In this document: piece after piece, positions 26,638 to 35,206 of the stretch
Layout: the number at the start of each line of letters is the position of its first letter
Position numbering within the stretch: the first letter of the stretch is position 1
NCBI GenBank assembly: GCA_040878325.1
Contig: JBBDMM010000010.1
Coordinates: 88,782-152,781, forward strand
Reading direction: 5' to 3'
Origin: Acidimicrobiia bacterium
GTDB taxonomy: Bacteria > Actinomycetota > Acidimicrobiia > Spongiisociales > UBA11373
Length of the DNA stretch: 64,000 nt
Translations under genes and position numbers: made by a program
Notes under the pieces: generated by a model
Told to the model about the DNA's origin: nothing
Databases searched by the model: none
Seen by the model: the letters and a program-made list of their open reading frames with translations, nothing else

Positions 26638-26686
26638 GTCGCCAGTCGCCAGTCGCCAGTCGCCAGCGAATTGCGAATTGCGAATT
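26638..26686. repeat. Two heptamer arrays in register: GTCGCCA x4 then GCGAATT x3
   Basis: Four exact GTCGCCA units (26638-26665) are followed without a gap by three exact GCGAATT units (26666-26686). The two unit sequences are unrelated, but both keep a 7-bp period and meet exactly at a unit border. They lie between the Rieske and DMT genes. Confidence 0.9.
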
Positions 26687-26710
26687 GCGCCTTCTTCTAC
26701 CCTCTCGCTG

Positions 26711-27634
26711 ATGCGCGCCGTCTGGTTCTCGATCTCACTGGCCGCTTTGGGCTGGGGCACCGCCGGGGTGGCCACCCGGGCGGCGCTGGCTGAGGGGTCG
26801 ACCCCGTTCGAGATCGCGACGATGCGCGCCCTGATCGGGGCGGCAGCGGTGGTCCTCTTCCTGACCTTCCGCCGGATGGGCTTTCCCCGGGGTGGGCCGA
26901 CCTGGAGGACGGGGATCGTCATGGGCATTTCGAACCTGGCGATGCCCTTCGTCCTCTCGAACGTCGCGCTCCAGTACGCCTCCGCCGGCTTTCTCGGCCT
27001 GATGATGGCGCTCATCCCGCTGATGACCGCGGTCCTCGCCCACTTCATGCTCCCGGCCGAGCGACTCTCGTTCGTCAAGGCGGCGGGGTTGCTGATCGCC
27101 CTCGCCGGGGTGGCGGCCCTGCTCTCGTTCGGCGACAGCGGACTGGCCGAAGGCGGGCGTCCGGTGCTGGCCGGAATCCTCGGGCTGGTGGTGGCCCTCA
27201 GCATCGCCTACGGCGGCACCTACGCCAAGATCCATGCCGGCGCCTACGACCCGATGCACGTGACCGGGATCCACTTCGTCAGCGGTGCCCTGATCATCGC
27301 GGTGGCCGCCTTCGCATCCGAGGGGCTGCCGACGTCGCAGACCGGCGAGGCGTGGGCCCTCATCACCTACATGGGGCTGTTCGCCACCTTCATGCCGTTC
27401 GTCCTCTTCTATCGCCTGCTGCGGAAGGTGTCGGCCACTTACGCCTCCATGGTCGGCTACGTGGTTCCTCTCGTGGCCGTGGTCGCGGGCATGGTCCTGC
27501 TCGACGAACGACTCCAGCCCGGCATCGTCATCGGTGGGCTGCTGATCTTCGCCGGAGTGATCCTCACCCACCGAGCCGAACAGCGAGTAGTGGTGATACC
27601 TGCAGAGGCGGTCCCGGAGGAGATGCTCGGGTAG
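26711..27634 (+). CDS. EamA/DMT-family transporter
   Basis: A 307-residue protein with ten hydrophobic segments in two EamA repeats (first half begins FSISLAALGWGTAGVATRA; second half carries ALSIAYGGTYAKIHAG). Drug/metabolite transporters of this type export amino acids, nucleosides or related metabolites; the substrate is unknown. ATG 26711 begins directly before TM1. The upstream region is a heptamer array, so the promoter must lie within or before it. Confidence 0.85.
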   Translation: MRAVWFSISLAALGWGTAGVATRAALAEGSTPFEIATMRALIGAAAVVLFLTFRRMGFPRGGPTWRTGIVMGISNLAMPFVLSNVALQYASAGFLGLMMALIPLMTAVLAHFMLPAERLSFVKAAGLLIALAGVAALLSFGDSGLAEGGRPVLAGILGLVVALSIAYGGTYAKIHAGAYDPMHVTGIHFVSGALIIAVAAFASEGLPTSQTGEAWALITYMGLFATFMPFVLFYRLLRKVSATYASMVGYVVPLVAVVAGMVLLDERLQPGIVIGGLLIFAGVILTHRAEQRVVVIPAEAVPEEMLG

Positions 27635-27636
27635 AA

Positions 27637-27678
27637 GGGGCTTGCGCCCCCGCTGCCCGCTACCCGCTTCCCGCTACC
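27637..27678. repeat. Hairpin (27637-27650) plus heptamer array CGCTACC (4 units, 27651-27678)
   Basis: GGGGC-TTGC-GCCCC directly after the DMT stop codon can act as a terminator. It runs into CGCTGCC, CGCTACC, CGCTTCC, CGCTACC, a 7-bp-period array of the same class as 5377-5397. Confidence 0.8.
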
Positions 27679-27705
27679 CGCGCGAGGAGGGCTGGTCCGG
27701 ACTTG

Positions 27706-27733
27706 CTGGGGACTGGGGACTGGAGACTGGAGA
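27706..27733. repeat. Heptamer array, class CCAGTCN on the minus strand (CTGGGGA/CTGGAGA, 4 units)
   Basis: CTGGGGA twice then CTGGAGA twice in exact 7-bp register. On the other strand this is CCAGTCC/CCAGTCT, the same class as 54593-54627 and 26638-26665. It sits 4 bp from the stop of the leftward lipoprotein gene. Confidence 0.85.
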
Positions 27734-27737
27734 CTCT

Positions 27738-29444
27738 CTACTGATAACTCACGTACACCACGCCCGGGACCAGTTCCAGGACTTCGGCGGGGGGGATGGG
27801 GCCGGGGATGTCTTCGTCGTAGAAGTTCTTCCAGCCGTAGCGCCAGCCGTAGCCTTCCCAGCCGGTGGTGATGCGGTTCCAGGTGCTGTACTTGTCGGGG
27901 ATGCCGCCCTGGCCGTCCATTTGGATGACGACCGCCAACTCGGACGGGGTCTCGATCAGGTTCCGATCGCGCAGCATCTGGTCCTGGAACTGGTGGAGGA
28001 GCAGGAGCTTCTGCGGCAGGTGGTTGTCCCGCACCAGGGCAGCCAGCCAGTCGACCACCCGGTTCACCTCGGTGGCTTCGACGTGTCCGATCTGTCGCAG
28101 CGGCAGTTCGTTGGGCAGCAGACGCCACTCGGGGTCGAGTGCGAGCCCGACATGGGCTTCGAGCAATAGCTCCTCGTAGAGCTTCGCCTGGGTGAGAAAG
28201 TCGGTGCGGCCCGGCTGCAGGTCGAGGATCACGTAGACGCCTTCGCGTCCGGCGGTGTCCACCCAGATGCGGAGCTGGTCCAACTCCATCTCGTTGGAGT
28301 AGTCGCCGTCGTCGCCGGCGTTCCCGGCGGCGATCGTGGCGATGATCTCGAAGGCGGGGATCGCCTGGACGCCGTCGTCGGTCTGGTACTGGGCGGCCAG
28401 TTGCTTGGCCCGAATCACCGAGGCGTCGACATCCTGTTCGCCGAGCACTCCGAGGCTGGTGGTGTTGGGGTTGCCATACAGTGCGATGAGGCGCTTGCCC
28501 GGGAAGAGGACGAAGCCGCCGCCGGGGAGCTGCTCCGCCCCGCTCAGCAGCACCTCGAGCTGCCATGAGGACTCCGCTCCGCCGCCCAGCAGTTGCACCC
28601 TCCCCGGCTCCATGGCCTGGAGGACGTCTCCTGCGTCGCCGGACAGGAGGTCGTCGCCGTCCACCGTCACCATCAGCCCGCCGGTGACGATCGCCGCCAC
28701 CCCGGCCGCCAACGCCAGGGGGGTGCTGGCGCCGTCGACGAGCCAGGCGAATCCGAACGATCCCGGTCCCGCCCGGAGAAACGGCACCGGATTCAACGGG
28801 GTAGGAGCGGGGCCGGTCGGGCCAGACGCGGTGATCCCCGTCCCGGCCTCGAGCGCGGCGAGTGTGGTGCGTAATGCGTCGCTACCGCCGCCGCCCGGGA
28901 TGGCCACCTCCGACCCCGCATCGACGCGGTCGTTCACTTCATTGGCCAGCGCGGTGTTGTCACCCCCGAGTAGTTCGACTTCGGTGAAGGCCGGGACGTC
29001 GACGGTGATGTCATCGCCGACGAACCAGACGGTGGTGGGGGCGAGGCGGTCGATCTCGTAGGCGAGGAGGCTCGATCCGGCGTCGTCACCGACCAGGAGG
29101 GGAGCCCGCAGTCCCACGGCGAGCCGGGCAGCGATGGCGATGCGTTCGAAGTCGGCGATGCCGACGACGACGACATCGGAAGCGCACACGAACACCGCTT
29201 GGGCGACCGCGGCCGAAGCCGATGCCAGGTTCTGCGCCGATACCCGTTCGGTCACCGGGCCATCGGTACCGGCGGCCGGCAGTTCGGTGACGAGGGTCGT
29301 CTGGCAGGGACGAAGGGGGTCGGCCGGACTGGTGCTCACGGTGTCCGCGAAACCACCCGAAGACCCGGGGGAGGAGGGGTCGACCGATCCATCCCCGGCG
29401 CAACTCGCGGCGACGAGCGCAATCAGAATGAAAAGGCGACGCAA
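27738..29444 (-). CDS. Large lipoprotein with cell-wall-binding-repeat-like N-terminal half
   Basis: A 568-residue exported protein: FILIALVAASC gives the lipidated Cys15. Residues about 60-330 contain segments such as VVVVGIADFERIAIAARLAVGLRAP, TTVWFVGDDITVDVPA and VELLGGDNTALANEV, reminiscent of the cell-wall-binding repeat 2 fold (short VvlVgG-dfaDALaas units), but divergent. The C-terminal half ends in a conserved-looking Trp/Tyr-rich block (STWNRITTGWEGYGWRYGW) that I do not recognise. Anchored at the cell surface; function unknown. Confidence 0.65.
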   Translation of the reverse strand: MRRLFILIALVAASCAGDGSVDPSSPGSSGGFADTVSTSPADPLRPCQTTLVTELPAAGTDGPVTERVSAQNLASASAAVAQAVFVCASDVVVVGIADFERIAIAARLAVGLRAPLLVGDDAGSSLLAYEIDRLAPTTVWFVGDDITVDVPAFTEVELLGGDNTALANEVNDRVDAGSEVAIPGGGGSDALRTTLAALEAGTGITASGPTGPAPTPLNPVPFLRAGPGSFGFAWLVDGASTPLALAAGVAAIVTGGLMVTVDGDDLLSGDAGDVLQAMEPGRVQLLGGGAESSWQLEVLLSGAEQLPGGGFVLFPGKRLIALYGNPNTTSLGVLGEQDVDASVIRAKQLAAQYQTDDGVQAIPAFEIIATIAAGNAGDDGDYSNEMELDQLRIWVDTAGREGVYVILDLQPGRTDFLTQAKLYEELLLEAHVGLALDPEWRLLPNELPLRQIGHVEATEVNRVVDWLAALVRDNHLPQKLLLLHQFQDQMLRDRNLIETPSELAVVIQMDGQGGIPDKYSTWNRITTGWEGYGWRYGWKNFYDEDIPGPIPPAEVLELVPGVVYVSYQ

Positions 29445-29501
29445 GAACCCTCCGCAGGTGGGAGGAGGAGAGTACCTGCGCCCGCCAGATTCGGGCTCGA
29501 C

Positions 29502-30326
29502 CTAGACGGCGATGGCCCCGGCGCGGTCCGGCTCGTAATCGGGGTCGAACGGCGGCGGATCGATGAGCGGCGGCTGGTCCCAGATGTGGACCGGCATCCC
29601 CACGAACAGCTGGTCGTCCAGCCAGTCCGAGTCCCAGGTGGTCACCCGGACGCAGCCATGGGAAGCCGGAAACTCGGGGACGCTGAGGTACCCGTGGATC
29701 CCGTAGAAGTCGGCGAACGCCCAGTAGTTGTACACGCACCAGCCGGTCGCCTGGTCGCACACCCACCCGTACTGGCGCCAGCGCAGGGTGAAGTCGCCGC
29801 GAGGTGTGGAGGCCGCGACGTTGCGGCCGTTACGCGGGCTGAAGTACGTGTAGGCACCCCCGGTGGAGGTATGGAGGACGCCCGCGATCTGGTGGTCCCG
29901 GACGATGAAGATCAGCTGACGGTCGAGATCGACCTCGACCCGATCGGGCTCGTCGTACCGGTCGGGGATGCCCGAAGGGGGCAGCATCCGGAGGCGAATC
30001 CAATCGAGTCCGGTCCAGGTCGTGGTTCGTTCGAGTCCGAGGTACTTGTGAAAGGCCACAACCGCCAGCGCAGTCTCCTGGTCGTATATGCCGTCGACAG
30101 GCTGGCGATAGAAGCCGGCGTCGCTTAGCGCCTGCTGGAGGCGTTCGACTGCCGGACCCGAGTCGTCTGGGCCGAGCCTCACCAGCGGGTCGAAGCCGTG
30201 GACTGGATGCAGTTCTGGGAGCGGTTCGACGGCGAGGGCGGTGGGGAGGGGGAGAATGGCGAGCAACAGCAACGCCGCGCCGCCGGTCATCACTCCGGCC
30301 CAGCGGGAAATCTTCGAATCTGACAC
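29502..30326 (-). CDS. L,D-transpeptidase with peptidoglycan-binding domain
   Basis: A 274-residue exported enzyme: a signal/anchor (WAGVMTGGAALLLLAILPLP), a peptidoglycan-binding domain (VERLQQALSDAGFYRQPVDG, about residues 58-105), then a YkuD domain with HGYLSVPEFPASHGCVRV (catalytic Cys near 225) and a Pro/Asp-rich C-terminal tail. It should form 3-3 cross-links in the cell wall. Close in sequence to the YkuD part of 19823-20803, but it lacks the RTX-type repeats. Confidence 0.88.
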   Translation of the reverse strand: MSDSKISRWAGVMTGGAALLLLAILPLPTALAVEPLPELHPVHGFDPLVRLGPDDSGPAVERLQQALSDAGFYRQPVDGIYDQETALAVVAFHKYLGLERTTTWTGLDWIRLRMLPPSGIPDRYDEPDRVEVDLDRQLIFIVRDHQIAGVLHTSTGGAYTYFSPRNGRNVAASTPRGDFTLRWRQYGWVCDQATGWCVYNYWAFADFYGIHGYLSVPEFPASHGCVRVTTWDSDWLDDQLFVGMPVHIWDQPPLIDPPPFDPDYEPDRAGAIAV

Positions 30327-30507
30327 GAGGACTCCGTTCTCCAGTCGCAGACACCTTAAATATCGGTCGGCCGAACGTCTGGCTTGCGCGCATTCGGGAC
30401 CCGAACCAGCCAGTGCCCGTATGGAATTGCGGCTCTAGAGCGATCACCAGGGTAGATGGATCGGGGTGACCAATCCCGCGATGGCCCTTGGGAGACGCAC
30501 CCGCTGG

Positions 30508-30527
30508 GTCGATAAGAACCAATCGAC
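30508..30527. promoter_or_regulatory. Inverted repeat GTCGAT-N8-ATCGAC
   Basis: A perfect 6-bp inverted repeat with 8-bp spacing, about 20 bp upstream of the ATG of the secreted protein gene at 30549. It has the size and spacing of an operator, but no regulator is identified. Confidence 0.35.
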
Positions 30528-30548
30528 AAGTCAAAGCGAGACAAGCGA

Positions 30549-31103
30549 ATGACAAAAAGACTGAAACTGTTTGCAGCCATGATCGCGCTCACGCTGGTGG
30601 CTGTCGCAGCTCCCGCGATGGCAGCACACACCGAGGAGATGATGGTCGGTGACGCCATCACGGAGGCGTTCGAACTCGACGACGCCGTGGTGCACGATCT
30701 CCACGAGGCGGGCATCGGATACGGCGCCATCTTTCTGCTCCAGATGTACGCCTACGCGACCGGCATGACCGTCGAGGAACTTCTGGCGGAGATGGAGATC
30801 GATCCGGAGACCGGCGAGTACGCTTTCAACTTCGGCGAGCTCCAGCAAAGTCTGACCGAAGAGCAGCTCGCGCTTCTCGAGGACCTGCCCAAGAACCTGG
30901 GGCAGATCGTCTCGGCCGCCAACCGGCCCGAAGTTGCCGTAGAGGGCGAGCCCGAAGTTACCGTAGAGGGCGAGCCCGAATGGGCCGGTGAAGGCCAGCC
31001 CCCGTGGGCCGGCGAGGGCAGGCCCACGTGGGCCGGTGAAGGCAAGCCGCCGTTCGTCGGAAACGACGATGACGACGATGACCTGGGAGGCGGCGACGCG
31101 TAA
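30549..31103 (+). CDS. Secreted protein with C-terminal 8-residue repeats and acidic tail
   Basis: A 184-residue protein with a clear signal peptide (cut near AMA-AHT). The middle is helical. From about residue 128 there are five octapeptide repeats, first EVAVEGEP and EVTVEGEP, then three of the form xWAGEGxP, followed by a run of six Asp and GGGDA. The repeat block is also visible in the DNA as 24-bp units (about 30931-31050). I know no family for it. The signal and acidic/Pro-Gly repeats suggest a surface or matrix protein, possibly Ca2+-binding; this is inference. Confidence 0.7.
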   Translation: MTKRLKLFAAMIALTLVAVAAPAMAAHTEEMMVGDAITEAFELDDAVVHDLHEAGIGYGAIFLLQMYAYATGMTVEELLAEMEIDPETGEYAFNFGELQQSLTEEQLALLEDLPKNLGQIVSAANRPEVAVEGEPEVTVEGEPEWAGEGQPPWAGEGRPTWAGEGKPPFVGNDDDDDDLGGGDA

Positions 31104-31194
31104 GTCGTTCTCCAACCTCTATCGCGATGGACCGCCGGACGACCGGCGGTCCATTCGCGCTCGCACACTGCGGGGACCTCTTGGCTAGCCTCGA

Positions 31195-32772
31195 ATGGCG
31201 ATGCCGAGGCAACACCGACGCATCCCCGCCCTGGTGGGGCTACTCCTCATCGTGGCGTCGTGTTCCGACGACTCGGCGAACACGACCTCCACGACGGTCA
31301 CCACCACCGCGATCACGACCACCTCCTCCACGACGACCACTACCCGGCCTTTGGCGCCGAGTGGTCCCCCAATCGCCAGCGAAGGCGACACCAACGAAGT
31401 GGTGTTCGCGATCCAGTTCTTGATGAACTGCGCCGGGTACGGACCGCTCGAGGTCGACGGAGTGTTCGGCCCGGCGACCGCCGCCGCCATCGAGGAAATG
31501 CAGGCCGACCTCGACCGTGAGGTGACGGGCGAACCGGACGAGTTCACGCTGGCGCTCCTTTCCCGGTCCTGCGCGGACAGCCGGAGGCTCGAGGTGGGAG
31601 GCAATGCGGTACGGGCGGTGGGGAACGTCTCGGTGGCGGATCCCGACACCTACTTCGTCGAAGCCGAGGAGGGGGACAGGCTGGCGGTTCTCGTGGAGTC
31701 GACGACGGGTGAGGCGCGGATCCAGGTGAGAGGGCCTGATGGCAATCCGGTCGGGCCCTCGACGGTGGCGGCGTGGGCTCTCGATCTGACGGTGAGCCAG
31801 GATCACGTGATCACCGTTTCGACCATCGGTGATGCCACCTCGTACACACTCACTGCGGCTGTGCTCGACCCGCCGGACGGTGATGCCGTGCCCGCTGCCG
31901 ATCCCGACACGGTTGCGGTCGACGACCTCGAGGAAGCGGTGACCAGGGTGTGTCTCGACTCCACGGGCGACGGTTCGTATGTGGCCGAGACCGGGTCGGG
32001 CTATCTCATCGTCGCTACGGGCGCTCCAGGGAGTTTTGCGGTGAGCCGGGGCGGAATCGGCGCCTCCGCCGAGTTCGTATACCGCGACGAGTCGCCGGGT
32101 TATGCCGGATTCCCCGTGGACCTCGAGATCGAGGTCGGGGACCGCATCGTCGGAACTGCCGCGGTTTATCCAGAAGGGGGATCGGAACCCGTCGATCTCG
32201 CCTTCAACCTCACGAGGTCGGCAGCACCGTGCGAAGGTGGTGCCGGCATTCCCGTCGTCCTGGAGGCCTCCGGGCTGGGCATCGTCGAGTTCGGTGCTTT
32301 GGCCGACGACGCCCTTGCCCTGGTACGCCAGGCATTGCCCCAGGCATCCCCGCCCGACGACACCGGGTGGGTTGAGATCGACCCGGTGGCGAACGACTTC
32401 GGGGTGTGTGAGGCGAGCGTCACCGAGGTCAGGGCGGTGACGATCGACAACCTCACGCTCTACTTCACCGACGGGACCACCTCCGGGTTGCCCGCCGGCA
32501 CCAGGCGATTCGTGGGTTACCGGGCCACCGCCGGGGTGTTCCCGTTTGCGACCGAAGCCGGTGTCGGGCCCGGCTCGACCATCGGTGATGTGCTGGCGGC
32601 CCATCCCGACGCCGGGATCGGTGTCGGGCTCGAGGGGGGTCGGGACGTCTTCATCACCTCTCCACCTGGCAACGACGCGTGGCTGCGGGCGCTCGCCCCG
32701 GACGCCGCCGACGCCGCGGACGTCGGGGCGGAGATCACCGCGATCGTCGGCGGCCGGTTCTGCGACCTATGA
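31195..32772 (+). CDS. Lipoprotein with peptidoglycan-binding domain
   Basis: A 525-residue exported protein: lipobox IVASC (about Cys23), a Thr-rich linker, then a peptidoglycan-binding domain (VVFAIQFLMNCAGYGPLEVD and GVFGPATAAAIEEMQ, about residues 68-110). The rest forms beta-rich segments (SVADPDTYFVEAEEGDRLAV resembles a prepeptidase C-terminal domain) and ends with Cys-containing repeats of unknown family. ATG 31201 two codons later is an alternative start. It overlaps the convergent monooxygenase gene by 6 nt. Confidence 0.7.
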   Translation: MAMPRQHRRIPALVGLLLIVASCSDDSANTTSTTVTTTAITTTSSTTTTTRPLAPSGPPIASEGDTNEVVFAIQFLMNCAGYGPLEVDGVFGPATAAAIEEMQADLDREVTGEPDEFTLALLSRSCADSRRLEVGGNAVRAVGNVSVADPDTYFVEAEEGDRLAVLVESTTGEARIQVRGPDGNPVGPSTVAAWALDLTVSQDHVITVSTIGDATSYTLTAAVLDPPDGDAVPAADPDTVAVDDLEEAVTRVCLDSTGDGSYVAETGSGYLIVATGAPGSFAVSRGGIGASAEFVYRDESPGYAGFPVDLEIEVGDRIVGTAAVYPEGGSEPVDLAFNLTRSAAPCEGGAGIPVVLEASGLGIVEFGALADDALALVRQALPQASPPDDTGWVEIDPVANDFGVCEASVTEVRAVTIDNLTLYFTDGTTSGLPAGTRRFVGYRATAGVFPFATEAGVGPGSTIGDVLAAHPDAGIGVGLEGGRDVFITSPPGNDAWLRALAPDAADAADVGAEITAIVGGRFCDL

Positions 32773-33654
32773 CGCCAGTTCCGTAGCCAGCATCTCCAGT
32801 TGATCGAGCCCGAACGGGTCGCCGAGGGGTTGGATCGAGACGTGGTCGGCGCCGGCGTCGAGGTGAGCCCGGAGCCTGTCGGCGACCGTGACGGTATCAC
32901 CCCATCCCACCACCGAGTCGACGACCGGATCGGTGCCCCCTTCGTCCAGGTCGGCGTCGGACCACCCGAGACGAAGGAGGTTGCGCCGGTAGTTGTCCAG
33001 GGCGAGGTATCCGGCCATGTGGGTGCGCGCGGTCTGTCGGGCGGTGGTGGCGTTCGCATCGATCACGATCGCCTGCTCGGGCGCGATCAGCGGGCCGGGG
33101 CCGACTAGTTCCCGGGCGAGCCTGGTGTGTTCGACTGGCGAGAAGTACGGATGCACCCCGGCGGTCCGGCTCGCCCCCAGCGCCAGCATCCGCGGGCCGA
33201 GGGCGGCCAACACGACCGCCGGGGCATCAGCCCCCGCGATCGGGGTGGATACGGCCTCGAGGGCATCGAGGTACTCCGCCATCCGCTGCAGGGGGCGAAG
33301 GTATTGCTGCCCCCGGCGGGTCACCGATGGGGCGTGGCTGACCCCGAGTCCGAGCACGAAGCGCCCGGAGTGTGCCTCGGACAGCCCGAACGCCCCGAAT
33401 GCGGTCGCCATCGGATCGCGTGCCCAGATGCTGGCGATGCCCGTGGCGACGACGATCCGCTCGGTCGCCTCGAGAACCAGCGACGCCGCGGTGAATGCCT
33501 CTCGCCCCCGGCTCTCGGGAAACCAGATCGCCCCGTAGCCAAGTTCTTCGATCACCCGGACCGCGGCTCGAACCTCGGCCGCCGGTTGGGTGACGACTCC
33601 CCAACAGAAGACACCAAAGGGACCGAGGGAGGGGGGAGTGGTGGTGAGGTCCAT
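32767..33654 (-). CDS. Luciferase-like (LLM) F420-dependent oxidoreductase
   Basis: A 295-residue TIM-barrel enzyme: LGPFGVFCWGVVTQP at the N-terminus, ELGYGAIWFPESRGREAF, IVVATGIASIWARDP and RFVLGLGVSHAPSV follow the F420-dependent LLM pattern. The C-terminal part ends DHVSIQPLGD. Substrate unknown. ATG 33654 (MDLTTTPPSLGP) is taken as start; the upstream codons derive from the adjacent heptamer repeat. Confidence 0.88.
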   Translation of the reverse strand: MDLTTTPPSLGPFGVFCWGVVTQPAAEVRAAVRVIEELGYGAIWFPESRGREAFTAASLVLEATERIVVATGIASIWARDPMATAFGAFGLSEAHSGRFVLGLGVSHAPSVTRRGQQYLRPLQRMAEYLDALEAVSTPIAGADAPAVVLAALGPRMLALGASRTAGVHPYFSPVEHTRLARELVGPGPLIAPEQAIVIDANATTARQTARTHMAGYLALDNYRRNLLRLGWSDADLDEGGTDPVVDSVVGWGDTVTVADRLRAHLDAGADHVSIQPLGDPFGLDQLEMLATELAS

Positions 33655-33665
33655 TAGAGATCCAG

Positions 33666-33724
33666 GAACCAAGAGTCAAGAATCAAGAGAGTCATTGTCA
33701 AGATCTTGACTCTTGGTTCTTGAC
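33666..33724. repeat. Inverted heptamer arrays, class AAGAGTC / TCTTGAC
   Basis: Units AAGAGTC, AAGAATC, AAGAGAG (33671-33691) face TCTTGAC, TCTTGGT, TCTTGAC (33704-33724). A perfect 16-bp inverted repeat (33666-33681 with 33704-33719) spans them with a 22-nt loop. The right part lies inside the 3' end of the M20 peptidase gene. Confidence 0.9.
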
Positions 33725-35055
33725 TCTCCTAGGAGCCGTAGTGCGATCGCCTCGGCGACTATCGACTTCTGCCAGTCGTCCAGGTCGAGGCTCTCGTTAG
33801 GGCCGTGGGCCCGGCTGGTGGGGTCGGCGGCTCCGGTGAGGACGATGGCCGCCTCCGGGTAGGCGTCGGAGAACGCTGCCACGAACGGGATCGATCCACC
33901 CACGCCCATGTCCACCGGCTGGCGCCCCCAGGCCTCGGCGAAGGCGGCGCGGAATGCGTCGACGCGCGAGTCCTCCCCACCGAGGGCGAACGGGGCGCCG
34001 CTCTCCCATGGTGTGACCGTCACCTCCGCCCCCCAGGCGGGCTGTGACTCGAGGTGCGCCACCAGCGATTTCATCGCTCGATCGGGCAGATCCCCCGGGG
34101 CAAGGCGCACGCTGACCTTCGCGGTGGCCCGCGGGATCAGTTGGTTGATCGCCTTGGCAACCGGTGGGGCGTCGATGGCGAGCACCGCGGCCGCGGGCTT
34201 CATCCACAACCGTGACGTCAGGTTGCCCGAGCCGATGAGTTCCACGCCAGGGAGGACGCCCGCCTGCGATCGAAGCTCTTCTTCGGTGAGGTCGAGCGGG
34301 TCGGCATCGCCGGTGACCAGGCCGGGAACGGCCACCTCGCCACTGGCATCGTGGAGCGAGGCGAGGACTCGACACAAGATGGTCAACGCGTCGGGGACCG
34401 CCCCGCCGAACTGGCCGGAATGGACCCCAGCCTGGAGGACCTTCACCTCGATCTTGGCCGACACCAGCCCGCGCAGCGAGGTGGTGAGGGCAGGGACGCC
34501 CACGCGCCAGTTGCCGGAGTCGGCGATCACGATCACGTCGGCGGCGAGCAGGTCTCCATGTTCGGCGAGGAAGCCGGGAAGGTTCGCCGAACCGATCTCT
34601 TCCTCGCCCTCGATGAACACCTTCAGGTTCACCGGTGGCGCACCGTCGTAGGCCCGCAGCACCCCGGCGTGACCGACTACGCCGGCCTTGTTGTCGGATG
34701 AGCCCCGGCCGTAGAGGCGGCCGTCTCGCTCCTCGGGCTCGAACGGCTCGGTATCCCAGCCATCGTCCTCACCGGGGGGCTGGACGTCGTGGTGCGCGTA
34801 GAGCAGAACGGTGGGGGCGCCGGCCGGCCCGGGGACTTCACCGAACACCGCGGGGTGGGCGTCGGCGTGCTCGAGCAGCCGCACGTCTCGGTACCCGGCG
34901 CCTCGCAGCAGTTCCGCAGTGGTTTCAGCCGATCGGCGCACTTCGGCGGCATCGAAACTCGGTGCGCTCACTGAGGGAATACGGACCAGCGCCTCGAGTT
35001 CGGCCCGCAATGTCGGCAACAGGGCCTCGATTTTGCTCTTGAGATCGTCGTACAT
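33676..35055 (-). CDS. M20-family metallo-dipeptidase
   Basis: A 459-residue enzyme with all M20 metal-site segments: LLYAHHDVQPPG, LYGRGSSDNKAG, FIEGEEEIGS, VIADSG and the C-terminal AHGPNESL. The dimerisation lobe lies between about 190 and 330. It probably cleaves dipeptides or related acyl amino acids in the cytoplasm. The final residues (SRTKSQDLDNDSLDS) are encoded by the heptamer array and look added; a normal M20 enzyme ends near LLG. Confidence 0.9.
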   Translation of the reverse strand: MYDDLKSKIEALLPTLRAELEALVRIPSVSAPSFDAAEVRRSAETTAELLRGAGYRDVRLLEHADAHPAVFGEVPGPAGAPTVLLYAHHDVQPPGEDDGWDTEPFEPEERDGRLYGRGSSDNKAGVVGHAGVLRAYDGAPPVNLKVFIEGEEEIGSANLPGFLAEHGDLLAADVIVIADSGNWRVGVPALTTSLRGLVSAKIEVKVLQAGVHSGQFGGAVPDALTILCRVLASLHDASGEVAVPGLVTGDADPLDLTEEELRSQAGVLPGVELIGSGNLTSRLWMKPAAAVLAIDAPPVAKAINQLIPRATAKVSVRLAPGDLPDRAMKSLVAHLESQPAWGAEVTVTPWESGAPFALGGEDSRVDAFRAAFAEAWGRQPVDMGVGGSIPFVAAFSDAYPEAAIVLTGAADPTSRAHGPNESLDLDDWQKSIVAEAIALRLLGESRTKSQDLDNDSLDS

Positions 35056-35095
35056 GCCGGGGACGGTAGTGCGGGCCTGGGCCCCAGTTACCAGC

Positions 35096-35119
35096 GTTCC
35101 GCCAAGAAAGGGGCGGAAC
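35096..35119. promoter_or_regulatory. Inverted repeat in the divergent M20/binding-protein spacer
   Basis: A perfect 8-bp stem GTTCCGCC / GGCGGAAC with an 8-nt loop, midway in the 151-bp spacer between the M20 start and the binding-protein start. It could be an operator for both genes or an mRNA structure; a plausible TAACCT -10 box for the rightward operon lies at 35146-35151. Confidence 0.4.
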
Positions 35120-35161
35120 TGGATTCACCGAAGGGGGGCGCGGGCTAACCTTGCCGTTCCG

Positions 35162-35180
35162 GGCCGACTCTCCGTCGGCC
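35162..35180 (+). promoter_or_regulatory. 5'-leader hairpin of the ABC importer operon
   Basis: A perfect 7-bp stem GGCCGAC-TCTCC-GTCGGCC located 27 bp upstream of the binding-protein ATG. It may stabilise the mRNA or affect translation; it is not followed by a T tract. Confidence 0.45.
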
Positions 35181-35206
35181 GGGAACTACAACGGGAGAAA
35201 CCCTAT

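Noticed and set aside
26638-26686. Heptamer arrays as CRISPR
   Set aside because: Units are 7 bp with no spacers, and there are no cas genes.
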